NCBI GenBank assembly: GCA_903835005.1
Contig: CAILLK010000092.1
Span: 1-52,814, forward strand
Length of the DNA stretch: 52,814 nucleotides
Direction of reading: 5' to 3'
Origin: an uncultured Bacteroidota bacterium
GTDB lineage: Bacteria; Bacteroidota; Bacteroidia; Chitinophagales; Chitinophagaceae
The position numbers were made by a program, and so were the translations under genes. Each line of letters begins with the position of its first letter. Position 1 is the stretch's first letter. Of the stretch, positions 1-9,205 are shown piece by piece. The notes beneath the pieces were generated by a model. That model saw only the letters and a list, made by a program, of their open reading frames with translations, was not told the DNA's origin and did not search any database.

Positions 1-5
1 AAACA

Positions 6-2981
6 ATGAAATGCAGCGTTTTGTTTTTTATCCCATTTTTATCTTTCTATCTTGTTGAGGCTCAAAATGTCCAATATAAGCAAGACCGGGGTGGAAGGTT
101 GATACAGGTCTCTTATCCGAATCAAAAGGGAGTCCAATATACTTATGATAATGATGGTAACAGAATCAAACGCACAACAACGTCTGTTGACACACTACTA
201 TTACCACATGTAGGAATCATTTCAGGTCCGACAAGCCTTTGCGTTGGATCAACTATCACATTAGTTGATACTCCTTCGGGAGGGACATGGAGTACTAATA
301 ATGGATCAGCTTCTGTTATTGCGGGAGTGGTAACCGGTGTTGCCGCAGGCAATGTAATTATTTCCTATACCGTTACAAACCTATATGGCAGTACTACAGC
401 AGTAAAATTAATCACTGTGAATCCATTACCGTCAGCTGGTACAATAACTGGTTTTAGTTCAGTTTGTGTAGGAAATTCCATAACCTTAGTTGATACTTCC
501 TCTGGAGGATCATGGAGCAGTTCCTCTACCATAGTTACTTTATCGGGAGAAGTTGTAACTGGAGTAACAACGGGAATTGATACAATCAAATATACTGTCA
601 CAAATAGTTGCGGTACAGCCATAGCAACAAATCTGGTAACAATCAATCCACTGCCCTTTGCTGGAACAATTACCGGACCATCAAATGTATGCATAAGCAC
701 TCCGATAACATTATCCGATACATCAAGCGGTGGTATTTGGAGTAGTAGTTTTCCCTCAGCTACTGTTACAGGTGGCATTGTAACCGGAGTATCCATAGGC
801 ATTGATACAATAAGATACACTGTCACAAACAGTTGTGGAGCTGCAGTAGCCAGTAAAGCTGTTACCGTAAATGCTATCCCTTATGCAGGAGTAATTTCTG
901 GGCCATCAAGTGTTTGTGTTGGCTCATCAATTACATTGTCTGATACAACTGCAGGTGGCTCTTGGAGCGTTAGCACAGGTATTGCAACTGTTATAAGTGG
1001 CGTAGTGACCGGAATGTCGTCTGGTGTCGATACTGTAAAATACACGGCAACAAATGTCTGCGGAACAACTGTCGCTATGCAAGAAATTACAGTGAATCCA
1101 TTACCAAACTCCGGTATCATAACTGGTCCATCAATTGGATGTGTTGGCGTTGTTTTAACGTTAACCGATACGGCTGGTGTAGGTGCTTGGAGCAGCACTA
1201 ATCCCCTCATCGCCACGGTTTCAGGAGGAGTAATAACAAACGTCTCTCCAGGTATAGACACAATCAAATATACAGTCACAAATAGTTGTGGTACATCCAA
1301 TTCGATCAAATTAGTCACAGTAAATGTGGAGCCAATTGCTGGCACAATTACAGGGGCATCTTCAGTTTGTGTTGGAGCCTCATTAACTCTAGCTGATACT
1401 TCTGGAGGAGGTGTATGGAGCAGCACTAATCCTTCAATTGCCACAATTTCAGGGGGTATTGTATCTGGTATATCTTCCGGTATTGATACACTCAAATATA
1501 CAATTACAAATAGTTGTGGAACAGCTATTGCTATTCAAACAATTACCATTAACCCACTTCCGAATTCAGGTATCATAACTGGTTCGTCAATTGGATGCAT
1601 AGGTGTTTCTTTAACTTTAACAGATACGTCCATTGGTGGTACATGGAGTAGTAGCAATCCATTGGTTGCAACAGTTTTAGGAGGCGCGGTAACAAGTTTA
1701 CTCCCAGGAGTTGATACAATTAAATACACTATAACCAATAGCTGTGGAACCTCGATTGCAAGTAAATTATTAACCGTAGATGCAATACCATCCGCTGGAA
1801 CTATTACCGGAATTTCTGTTGTATGTGTGAGTGATTTAATAACCTTAACTGACACAACTCCAGGAGGTATTTGGAGTAGTACCAGCCCTTCGATAGCTAC
1901 AGTTGTAGCCGGATTAATCACCGGGCTAATTGCGGGTAATGATACAATCAAATATTCTGTTATAAACAGTTGCGGAACTGATATTGTCAATAAATTAATT
2001 ACAGTAAATCCACTACCTGTTGCCGGAACAATAGCTGGTTCATCAGGAGTCTGTATCGATTCATCAATAACTTTAATTGATACAGCTCCCGGTGGAGTTT
2101 GGAATGCAAGTTCTGGTGGTGCAAGTGTTTCAGGAGGTATCGTGACAGGGGTATCTCCTGGAGTGGATAGCATAAAATATATTGTAACCAATAGCTGTGG
2201 CACTGCCATGGCATTTATAATTGTTAGTGTAGATGCAATACCAATTGCTGGAACTATTACAGGGGCTTCCAATATTTGCGCTGGCGCAATACTTATTCTT
2301 TCTGATACTGCCCCAGGCGGGTTATGGAATTCAAGCAACAGCACTACTTCCATTTCTGGTGGAATAATTACTGGTATATCCTCGGGGATTGATACAATTT
2401 CGTATACAGTTTCAAATATTTGCGGAAGTGTAAGTGCAACCAAAGTGATTACTATTAACCCAATACCGTCATCCGGTACAATTACGGGACCAACAATTCT
2501 ATGTCAGGGAGGTACAATCACTTTAAGCGACACAATTATAGGTGGAGTTTGGAGCAGCCTTGATGGAATAGCCGGCATTTCTGGTCTTGGCGAGGTTTTC
2601 GGAATCGCACCAGGGTTGGATACGGTTGTCTACATTGTTACCGATTCGTGTGGCACAACGACATCTTCTATAAGTATAACTGTTCTTTCACTGGACAGTT
2701 GTTATCTTGAAGGTACAAATAACATACGACCGAATTCCTTTATAATAAGGATATATCCAAATCCGACTGAGGGATTATTTACTATTGATATACCTGAAAC
2801 AAAGAATGTTACTACGATTGCAATTACTGATGTGCTAGGAAAAACCATTGAATCTCGGAAAATCGTAAATAGTACAAGCATAAAAGAAGTCTTTGATTTC
2901 AATAATGTAGCACGAGGAACCTATCTTATAAGTGTTAATTCAGACGGCCATTTGTATCGAGATAAGATGGAAATTTGGTAA
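6..2981 (+). CDS. Secreted Ig-like repeat protein with YD-repeat stub and T9SS sorting domain
   Basis: A 991-aa protein that is probably exported and displayed or released by the type IX secretion system. Residues 1-19 form a signal peptide ending LVEAQ. Residues ~20-60 contain an RHS/YD-type repeat (core YTYDNDGNRIKR). Residues ~68-905 hold 11 tandem Ig-like units of ~76 aa. Each has a VC-G motif, a GG-W-S turn, a G-V-TG-x-xG-x-DT-x-YTVTN strand and a second Cys (SCG), so one disulfide per unit is plausible. The last ~75 residues are a type A sorting domain starting at YPNPTEGLFTIDI. The role is likely adhesive or structural; no catalytic motif was seen. The odd feature is the single YD repeat fused to the Ig array, which looks like the tail of an older RHS protein. 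The start lies 5 bases into the window, so a longer upstream N-terminus cannot be excluded, though the signal peptide argues for this start. Confidence 0.85.
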   Translation: MKCSVLFFIPFLSFYLVEAQNVQYKQDRGGRLIQVSYPNQKGVQYTYDNDGNRIKRTTTSVDTLLLPHVGIISGPTSLCVGSTITLVDTPSGGTWSTNNGSASVIAGVVTGVAAGNVIISYTVTNLYGSTTAVKLITVNPLPSAGTITGFSSVCVGNSITLVDTSSGGSWSSSSTIVTLSGEVVTGVTTGIDTIKYTVTNSCGTAIATNLVTINPLPFAGTITGPSNVCISTPITLSDTSSGGIWSSSFPSATVTGGIVTGVSIGIDTIRYTVTNSCGAAVASKAVTVNAIPYAGVISGPSSVCVGSSITLSDTTAGGSWSVSTGIATVISGVVTGMSSGVDTVKYTATNVCGTTVAMQEITVNPLPNSGIITGPSIGCVGVVLTLTDTAGVGAWSSTNPLIATVSGGVITNVSPGIDTIKYTVTNSCGTSNSIKLVTVNVEPIAGTITGASSVCVGASLTLADTSGGGVWSSTNPSIATISGGIVSGISSGIDTLKYTITNSCGTAIAIQTITINPLPNSGIITGSSIGCIGVSLTLTDTSIGGTWSSSNPLVATVLGGAVTSLLPGVDTIKYTITNSCGTSIASKLLTVDAIPSAGTITGISVVCVSDLITLTDTTPGGIWSSTSPSIATVVAGLITGLIAGNDTIKYSVINSCGTDIVNKLITVNPLPVAGTIAGSSGVCIDSSITLIDTAPGGVWNASSGGASVSGGIVTGVSPGVDSIKYIVTNSCGTAMAFIIVSVDAIPIAGTITGASNICAGAILILSDTAPGGLWNSSNSTTSISGGIITGISSGIDTISYTVSNICGSVSATKVITINPIPSSGTITGPTILCQGGTITLSDTIIGGVWSSLDGIAGISGLGEVFGIAPGLDTVVYIVTDSCGTTTSSISITVLSLDSCYLEGTNNIRPNSFIIRIYPNPTEGLFTIDIPETKNVTTIAITDVLGKTIESRKIVNSTSIKEVFDFNNVARGTYLISVNSDGHLYRDKMEIW

Positions 2982-3252
2982 TTATATATTCTCATTAAAC
3001 TATAATTACACAAAATACTGTCTTTTAATGATACGGTTATTTTAAAAATACCATTCTTAATCAGTAGACAAAGCAAATTTTGTTTACAAAAGTTACTCAA
3101 AATATTGACTGCTATATATGACACTCATTTTTTATACTAGTTAAATTCTTACCTATTGCCATTTTTGGCAAATCTCTGTTAATTATAAAAGGCCACTTAA
3201 AGCACTTCTACAATAAAATTCAGTTTCGGTAATATAAAATCCTTTCCCAAAT

Positions 3253-3280
3253 AAAAAATAGTCATAAATGACTATTTTTT
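3253..3280. terminator. Perfect 13-bp inverted repeat, likely bidirectional terminator
   Basis: Arms AAAAAATAGTCAT and ATGACTATTTTTT are exact complements around a 2-nt AA loop, with an A-run on one side and a T-run on the other. This fits an intrinsic terminator that works in both directions, insulating the T9SS gene from the ATPase operon. A recombinase-related site is an alternative because it lies at the presumed island edge. Confidence 0.6.
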
Positions 3281-3339
3281 AAAAAGTCCTGCATTGTATT
3301 TTTACCCCATTCCAACCCCATCAAATTCAAACAAAAAAT

Positions 3340-3359
3340 AATGGTGTACAGACACCATT
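3340..3359. repeat. Short inverted repeat upstream of the 193-aa gene
   Basis: AATGGTGT and ACACCATT are perfect 8-bp arms around ACAG, ending 27 bases before the start codon at 3387. The position fits an operator or a structured leader. No regulator can be assigned. Confidence 0.4.
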
Positions 3360-3386
3360 CATTCTCTAACTCAAAAATCACCCGCC

Positions 3387-3968
3387 ATGCTAGACTGGCT
3401 CACAGAACTCGGTAAGTACCTCATCGTCATTATCATTGTATGGACACTTCTGTCATACGTCTGGCGAAATCGGCAAACATTCGCAATCGTGCATTCGAGA
3501 TGGCATCATACCTTTCCCGAGATGCAGGTATCTCCTCAGGAGTTCTACAACTCCGTTAAAGGGGAGGTTCAGAAAAAAGAAATAGCGGGTATTTCAATCG
3601 GCACTCGGGTATATTCAGAAGGCGGATTTTTTTCCGGTGACCGCATATATCTACAAGTAGAGCGCGGTGAGCAGCTGTTCATAATCTGTGCAGCGCCATT
3701 CGGCAAAGAGTATTTTGTATCCTGGTGGTTCGGCAAGCCCGTCAACTTCATGGACGATTTCGTACAGCGCATACCGTACATAGGGAAATACATTGAAGCC
3801 GCCATGAACTACCGGACCTTCTATGAGATGGACACTGACGATATGTTCAAAGACATGGTCAAGGATTGTGTCCTCGTGGTAGTAGACAGCATTGCGAATG
3901 ATAAAGGCATCCGGCCGCTTACCGAACTGGAACGGAGGCCGGTAGATGGCGGCCATAAAAATGTGTAG
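3387..3968 (+). CDS. Membrane-anchored hypothetical protein upstream of VirD4-like ATPase
   Basis: A 193-aa protein of unknown function. Residues ~8-27 (LGKYLIVIIIVWTLLSYVW) form one transmembrane segment, after which the chain is soluble and mixed alpha/beta. I recognise no catalytic motif. It sits 3 bases upstream of the 1008-aa ATPase on the same strand, and the two share higher GC and a codon style (frequent CGG, CTC, ATA) unlike the AT-rich genes that follow. The tight coupling suggests a membrane partner or anchor for the ATPase, as type IV coupling ATPases usually need a membrane part and this ATPase has no obvious one of its own. That role is inferred from position only. Confidence 0.7.
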   Translation: MLDWLTELGKYLIVIIIVWTLLSYVWRNRQTFAIVHSRWHHTFPEMQVSPQEFYNSVKGEVQKKEIAGISIGTRVYSEGGFFSGDRIYLQVERGEQLFIICAAPFGKEYFVSWWFGKPVNFMDDFVQRIPYIGKYIEAAMNYRTFYEMDTDDMFKDMVKDCVLVVVDSIANDKGIRPLTELERRPVDGGHKNV

Positions 3969-3971
3969 CAT

Positions 3972-6900
3972 ATGGGCCCATCACTATCAGAAAGGCTCAC
4001 CACCCAGTTCTACCGGTGGGAACAGAAGGGAAGAGGCTGGCACTATTTCGGGGAGCCGGTGCAGGTGGAACCTGCATTTCATCCGTTCTTCTTTCATGCA
4101 GCACCACCGCCAACAAGACCAGTTGACGATGGCAAAAGGCACAACCTGTTCAGCCTCGTAGTAAGCGCATTCAAGCAAAGCCCAGAACCGCAGCCAGTAC
4201 CAGACTATGACGACGAAGAGCAAGCAATTGCCCTGGCGTTCGATTGCGATGAACCCCTAATCTGCTTCTCCCTGTCACTCCCCAAAGGGGCTAGGATAGA
4301 AGCAGTAGCAACACAGCAGCTCCTCCTCATGCTCTCAGACTGCCAGTATCCCATATCGTTTGAGATATTCGGAAACAGCACAAGCATTAGCTTCCAGCTG
4401 GTCTGCCGGGAACCGGATGCCGGTCAAATGGCAAGCCAGGTTAAGGCGTACTTTCCGGAGTGCATCATACGGGAACGAAAGGATATTCTGGAGGATATCA
4501 TAAGCCAGGAAGATAAGCAGGCATCCATCCAGCATTTTGCCCTGAAGGACGAATTTATGCGACCCATCAAAATGGGAGACAGCTTCAAGCCAGATCCTTT
4601 AATCGGCCTCCTTAGTGCCCTCGATCATCTTAACAGTGGTGAGTATGGCGTTGTACAAATTCTCTTCCAAGGAACGGTCAACCCCTGGGCAGAGAGCATC
4701 CTACGAGCAGTGACGGACGGTAGTGGCAAGCCATTCTTTGAAAACTCTCCCGAAATGCTGCCGCTTGCCAAAGACAAGATATCCAGCCCGATCTTCGGCG
4801 TCGTTATGAGAGTAATGGGAGTAGGGCACACTGTAGAAAATGCTCAACATATATCGAATATGGTTGGAAAGGCGTTCGGGCGTTTATATTTTTCAGAATC
4901 GAACTCCCTCATTCCCATCATTTCCCCCGACCTGGATTTCTCAATAAACGTCGAAGACTTTATTTACAGAGAAACCCACCAGGTCGGCATGCTCCTAAAC
5001 AGCAGGGAACTAGCCACTATTGTCCATTTGCCATCCGACTCCGTTGTGTCCGATAAGCTCATAAGGGACATACGGAAAACAAAGGCAGCGCCGCAAATTA
5101 CAGAAGGCCACAAGCTGGTATTGGGTCTCAATGAACACCAAGGAAAAGAGAAACTGGTAACAGTTAGCTCCCAACAAAGGCTTAGACATACCCATCTCAT
5201 TGGAGCTACCGGCACCGGAAAATCCACCCTGCTCCACTCCATGATCGTGGACGACATTAAGCAGGGTAACGGAGTAGCAGTTCTTGATCCCCACGGCGAC
5301 CTTATTGAATCCATCCTGGCCTACATCCCGGTGCAGCGGCATAAAGATGTCATAGTCATTGATCCGTCAGATGGAGAATACCCGGTAGGCTTCAATATCC
5401 TCTCAGCCCATTCGGAAATTGAGAAGGATATACTGTCATCCGATCTCGTATCTGTATTCAAGCGGTTAAGCACAAGTTGGGGTGATCAAATGAACTCAGT
5501 ATTCGCCAATGCTATACTTGCCATACTCGAAAGCAGGGAAGGAGGCACCCTCATTGACCTGCGGCGTTTTCTGGTAGAAAAAAGCTTCAGGGATACCTAT
5601 CTGAAATCTGTCTCAGACCCGAGTGTAATATATTATTGGCAGAAGGAGTTCCCACTGCTCAAATCGGGCTCTGTAGGGCCCATACTGACCCGTTTAGACA
5701 CCTTCCTGCGCCCCAAGCTCATACGGAACATGGTAGCCCAGAAAAAGGGCTTGGATTTTGAGAATATACTGGACTCACAGAAGATATTACTCATCAAGCT
5801 GTCCCAGGGTCTTATTGGTACCGAGAACAGCTATCTTTTAGGCACCTTCTTTGTAACAAAGATATATCAGGCGGCAATGGCCCGGCAAATACAGCAAAAG
5901 GGGGATCGTAAGGACTTCTTTCTATATGTAGATGAGTTCCAGAATTTCATTACTCCTTCCATGAGCCTCATACTTAGCGGGGCAAGAAAATATCATCTGG
6001 GCTTGATCTTGGCTCATCAGGACATGACCCAGCTAAACAAGTATGACACAGAACTTGCAAGCTCTGTGATATCCAATGCCGGTACCAGAATTTGTTTCAG
6101 GTTGGGTGATACCGATGCCAAGCGCTTCGCTGCTGGCTTCTCATATTTCGATGCCGAAGACCTGGAGAACCTCAATACCGGTCAAGCAATTGCCCGGATT
6201 GAACGACCCGAAAATGATTTTAGTTTGACCACTTTGCCGCAGCCTTACATGGAGCCGGAGAGATCCACTAGTAACATGGAATCCATCATTGCACTGTCCA
6301 GGGAAATATATGGCACACCAAGGCAGGTTGTGGAGGCTCAGCTTGCATCTTTGTTGGATTCTTTACAGGAAGTAAAAGAAGACATACAGGCACCTAAGCA
6401 AGAAAAGAAAGAAACACCAATACAAAAACAACCTGTTGAACCAATTGAAATACCAGCCAAATATTCTCAGGAACAAATCCAAAAGACAAAGGAAGAAAGC
6501 CAGCATAGATACCTACAGGCACTGATTAAAAAGATGGCAGAAGCACGAGGATATAAGGCACACATTGAAGAACCTACACCGGACGGGAAAGGCCGGGTAG
6601 ATGTGCATCTGGAACGGAATACCAAACGTATAGCAGTAGAGATATGCAATACCACAGAACCTGATTGGGAGGTGCATAACATACAGAAATGCGCTGAAGC
6701 CGGTTATGACTTGATAGTGGCTTGCTCGAATGAAAAGAAGTCATTGGAGAACATACGGAAGAAGGCTGAAACGCTACTCAATACAGCCATCCAAATCAAG
6801 CTTGTTTACTTCGAGCCGGAAGCACTGTTCCAATACCTTGATCAGGAACTTGCTAAAGAGGCTTCGACCGAAGTTCGAACAAAAGGTTACCGGGTGAAAG

Positions 6901-6998
6901 TTGAATATTCTGCTGTATCAGGTGATGAGGCTACACAAATGAGCAATTCAATTGTAAAGACGGTTAGTGAGTCGAAGAGAAAAAACACGAGGAGGTGA
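3972..6998 (+). CDS. VirD4/HerA-like DNA-translocating ATPase with C-terminal nuclease-like domain
   Basis: A 1008-aa P-loop ATPase of the type IV coupling protein (VirD4/TraD/HerA) class. Walker A is GATGTGKST at 411-419, followed by a VAVLDPHGDL strand; Walker B is FFLYVDEFQNF with D654-E655. A sensor-like LILAHQDMTQL and a TraM-recognition-like block follow at ~660-760. Residues 1-380 are a family-specific N-terminal region of unknown fold. After a K/E/Q-rich linker (~795-845), residues ~846-945 resemble a PD-(D/E)xK nuclease core: GRVDVHLER with D877, then a strand KRIAVEIC with E890, where the usual Lys of ExK is Cys892. No relaxase or other T4SS genes are nearby, so DNA processing for an integrative element, or a HerA-nuclease-like defence role, is as plausible as conjugation. 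Confidence 0.8.
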   Translation: MGPSLSERLTTQFYRWEQKGRGWHYFGEPVQVEPAFHPFFFHAAPPPTRPVDDGKRHNLFSLVVSAFKQSPEPQPVPDYDDEEQAIALAFDCDEPLICFSLSLPKGARIEAVATQQLLLMLSDCQYPISFEIFGNSTSISFQLVCREPDAGQMASQVKAYFPECIIRERKDILEDIISQEDKQASIQHFALKDEFMRPIKMGDSFKPDPLIGLLSALDHLNSGEYGVVQILFQGTVNPWAESILRAVTDGSGKPFFENSPEMLPLAKDKISSPIFGVVMRVMGVGHTVENAQHISNMVGKAFGRLYFSESNSLIPIISPDLDFSINVEDFIYRETHQVGMLLNSRELATIVHLPSDSVVSDKLIRDIRKTKAAPQITEGHKLVLGLNEHQGKEKLVTVSSQQRLRHTHLIGATGTGKSTLLHSMIVDDIKQGNGVAVLDPHGDLIESILAYIPVQRHKDVIVIDPSDGEYPVGFNILSAHSEIEKDILSSDLVSVFKRLSTSWGDQMNSVFANAILAILESREGGTLIDLRRFLVEKSFRDTYLKSVSDPSVIYYWQKEFPLLKSGSVGPILTRLDTFLRPKLIRNMVAQKKGLDFENILDSQKILLIKLSQGLIGTENSYLLGTFFVTKIYQAAMARQIQQKGDRKDFFLYVDEFQNFITPSMSLILSGARKYHLGLILAHQDMTQLNKYDTELASSVISNAGTRICFRLGDTDAKRFAAGFSYFDAEDLENLNTGQAIARIERPENDFSLTTLPQPYMEPERSTSNMESIIALSREIYGTPRQVVEAQLASLLDSLQEVKEDIQAPKQEKKETPIQKQPVEPIEIPAKYSQEQIQKTKEESQHRYLQALIKKMAEARGYKAHIEEPTPDGKGRVDVHLERNTKRIAVEICNTTEPDWEVHNIQKCAEAGYDLIVACSNEKKSLENIRKKAETLLNTAIQIKLVYFEPEALFQYLDQELAKEASTEVRTKGYRVKVEYSAVSGDEATQMSNSIVKTVSESKRKNTRR

Positions 6999-7059
6999 AT
7001 GTACTCATTTAAGCTATTTTTACAATCCATAACTCGTAACTTAGAAAAATAGGATATCA

Positions 7060-8811
7060 ATGAAAAAATTTGAAATGGCTAAAATGACCAATTGGTACGA
7101 ACCCAGTATGCTTGTCAATATAGCGTTAAAAGTGGTTTTGTCCGGGACATTTGGAAACTATGCTGATAGAAGAGAATTGATGGCCGCACTTGCAAATGAC
7201 AAAAAAAACGAAAATGACGAATTTGATGAACTAATTAAGCTCTACCGCACCGGTAAAAATGAAATTTGGGTTGATGTAGTGAGTGACATCGGTGATGGAT
7301 TTAATTCAACATATTCAGTTGCTCATAAAGTGGCACAAGACAGCCTACAATTTACCGAACAGTTCGTCGAAATTGATAATGCCGACAAACAACCTTTTTA
7401 CACAACCAAACGTGGCAATATATTAGTTTTTGGAGGCGATGAAATTTATCCATATCCGACAGCGGAAATGTATTTCAAAAAATTTAGAAAACCATATTCA
7501 TCGGTAAGAAATGAGTCTGATGACCAATTTGCGGATATGTATGCAATCCCCGGAAACCATGACTGGTATGATGGGTTGGGTAATTTCATAAAAATATTTT
7601 GCCAAAAGCGGTCGATAGGCAGGTGGCAAACCCGTCAAAGACGTAGTTATTTTGCATTGCCACTGCCAAATAATTATTGGTTATGGGGCACGGACATTCA
7701 GCTGAATTCAAATATTGATGAGCCGCAAATGGAATTTTTTAAAAATATTGCAAAAAACAAAATGGAGGAGGGCGATAAAATAATTTTAGTTACCGCCGAA
7801 CCTGCATGGGTTTATAACCAAATTCGCAAAAACGACAAGTCATTTGAACGATTGAATTTTTTCGTCGATAAATTCGTTAAAGATAAATTCGGGGAAATTG
7901 AAAAAAAATTCAGATTGGCATTGACATTGACTGGCGACCTTCATCACTATGCTCGCTATTGTACCAATGACAGGGGGCATCAATACATTACCGCTGGTGG
8001 AGGCGGTGCATTTTTACATTTGACACACAATTTGCCAACTACTTTAGATCAAGGAAATGAAAAGTTAAAGCAATGTTTCCCTGAAAAAAAACAATCGATA
8101 AAATTGCTTTTTGGAAATTTTAATTTTCCTTTAAAAAATATTGGATTCACTTTTTTATTATCCACTGTATATTTTCTCTTCTTTTGGTTTATCCAAAGTA
8201 ATAAAATTAACATGTCTAAAAGAACCCTTTTAAACGATTTTGAAGGAATTCATTTCTTAACATTTTTCAAAGAGACAATAAAAGTACTTTTGTATTCTCC
8301 AGCAACCACGATAATTGCACTATTAGTTTTCGTGGGCTTTTATAAGTTTACTGACACAAATATTAAAAAAAGAGGTGCACATATATTCGGTGTTTTTCAT
8401 GCTTTTTTGCAGGTTCTTTTGCTTTTTATCACTATGTATATCATTGCTAATGTCTCCTTTTTTGATAAATGGAACTTTGGAACTTGGTGGAAAGCAATGA
8501 TTACAATCGAAACTTTTTTGATTGGAGGCTTTCTTGCGAGCACGACTATGGGTATTTATCTGTTTTTATCAAATCTATTTTTAGGAATGCACATAAATGA
8601 AGCATCCTCATCTCTTGCCAGTCCAGATTATAAGAACTTCTTAAGGATACATATACATGAAAAAGGGATTACAATTTATCCAATAGGTATCACAAAAGTT
8701 CAGAAAAAATGGAAGCAGCAGGGCGAAGGGGACTCCATTTCGTTTGAAGGTGATTATTTTAAATCAACGTTAATCGAGAAGCCGATTGAACTAATTGCGT
8801 CTGAAATATAG
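7060..8811 (+). CDS. Membrane-bound calcineurin-like metallophosphoesterase
   Basis: A 583-aa protein with an N-terminal metallophosphoesterase domain and about four C-terminal transmembrane helices (~361-378, 405-427, 441-465, 481-510). Metal-ligand motifs appear in family order: SDIGDG (D76, D79), GGDEIYPYP (D127), GNHDWYDG (N166, H167, D168) and GDLHHY (D293, H295, H296). The substrate is unknown; such domains hydrolyse phosphomono- or diesters, including nucleotides and nucleic acids. The hydrophilic tail after ~515 is probably cytoplasmic. The gene is markedly AT-rich compared with the ATPase upstream and recombinase downstream, as are the two genes that follow, so these three look like cargo acquired together. 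A link to the TIR effector is inferred from position. Confidence 0.8.
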   Translation: MKKFEMAKMTNWYEPSMLVNIALKVVLSGTFGNYADRRELMAALANDKKNENDEFDELIKLYRTGKNEIWVDVVSDIGDGFNSTYSVAHKVAQDSLQFTEQFVEIDNADKQPFYTTKRGNILVFGGDEIYPYPTAEMYFKKFRKPYSSVRNESDDQFADMYAIPGNHDWYDGLGNFIKIFCQKRSIGRWQTRQRRSYFALPLPNNYWLWGTDIQLNSNIDEPQMEFFKNIAKNKMEEGDKIILVTAEPAWVYNQIRKNDKSFERLNFFVDKFVKDKFGEIEKKFRLALTLTGDLHHYARYCTNDRGHQYITAGGGGAFLHLTHNLPTTLDQGNEKLKQCFPEKKQSIKLLFGNFNFPLKNIGFTFLLSTVYFLFFWFIQSNKINMSKRTLLNDFEGIHFLTFFKETIKVLLYSPATTIIALLVFVGFYKFTDTNIKKRGAHIFGVFHAFLQVLLLFITMYIIANVSFFDKWNFGTWWKAMITIETFLIGGFLASTTMGIYLFLSNLFLGMHINEASSSLASPDYKNFLRIHIHEKGITIYPIGITKVQKKWKQQGEGDSISFEGDYFKSTLIEKPIELIASEI

Positions 8812-8977
8812 TTTGAAATGCTCAAAAGACTTCTCCTCGGTTGATGATTTTACATGTTTTCAAATGGTTTACCTTAGTTATATTTTCAGTCGCATCAAAA
8901 AATCTGGCAAAAAATAAATTTTATATTAGTTATTAAAATGAGAATAAATGGTAAATTAGCACCAAAAAAAATGTTGT

Positions 8978-9205
8978 ATGAAAAACGGTTACTTTTATTT
9001 ACTTATTATTTTATTACTCATTCTAATAATTATCACCTTTAATACTAATCCAGTGATAGTTAAAAAAACAGTAGTTTTTATTTACAACCATATTGACAAT
9101 AGTCAAAATTCCAATGTTGCCATTGAGAATGTTTGTGGTAATGGCAACGTGATAGGAGATAACAATTTTGTCACCAATACAGTTCCATGTCCACAATTCG
9201 CATAA
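8978..9205 (+). CDS. Small single-pass membrane protein carrying a GNVxGDxN motif
   Basis: A 75-aa protein. Residues ~4-21 are a strongly hydrophobic helix, followed by a short polar tail with CGNGNVIGDNNFVTNT at ~54-69. The tail motif closely resembles GTGNVFGDGNIVHNTT near the N-terminus of the TIR protein encoded next. The two genes overlap by 19 bases in different frames, so translation is probably coupled. I know no named family for it. A membrane tether or sensor that contacts the TIR effector through the shared motif is the working idea. The small size lowers certainty, but the motif match supports a real gene. Confidence 0.65.
   Translation: MKNGYFYLLIILLLILIIITFNTNPVIVKKTVVFIYNHIDNSQNSNVAIENVCGNGNVIGDNNFVTNTVPCPQFA

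Larger units (their letters stand above)
2982..3386. other. AT-rich intergenic region at left edge of putative mobile island
   Basis: No gene was recognised in these 405 bases. Short antisense open frames here are AT-rich and lack domain features. The stretch contains two perfect inverted repeats, listed separately, and leads into the higher-GC ATPase operon. It is the best candidate for the left boundary of the inserted island. Confidence 0.5.

Noticed and set aside
365-2443. Long antisense open frames (153, 204 and 302 codons) across the Ig-repeat gene
   Set aside because: They mirror the repeated codons of the sense gene, are Val/Pro-rich low-complexity products, and lack any domain or start context. 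The same applies to antisense frames inside the giant gene at 24927-33554.
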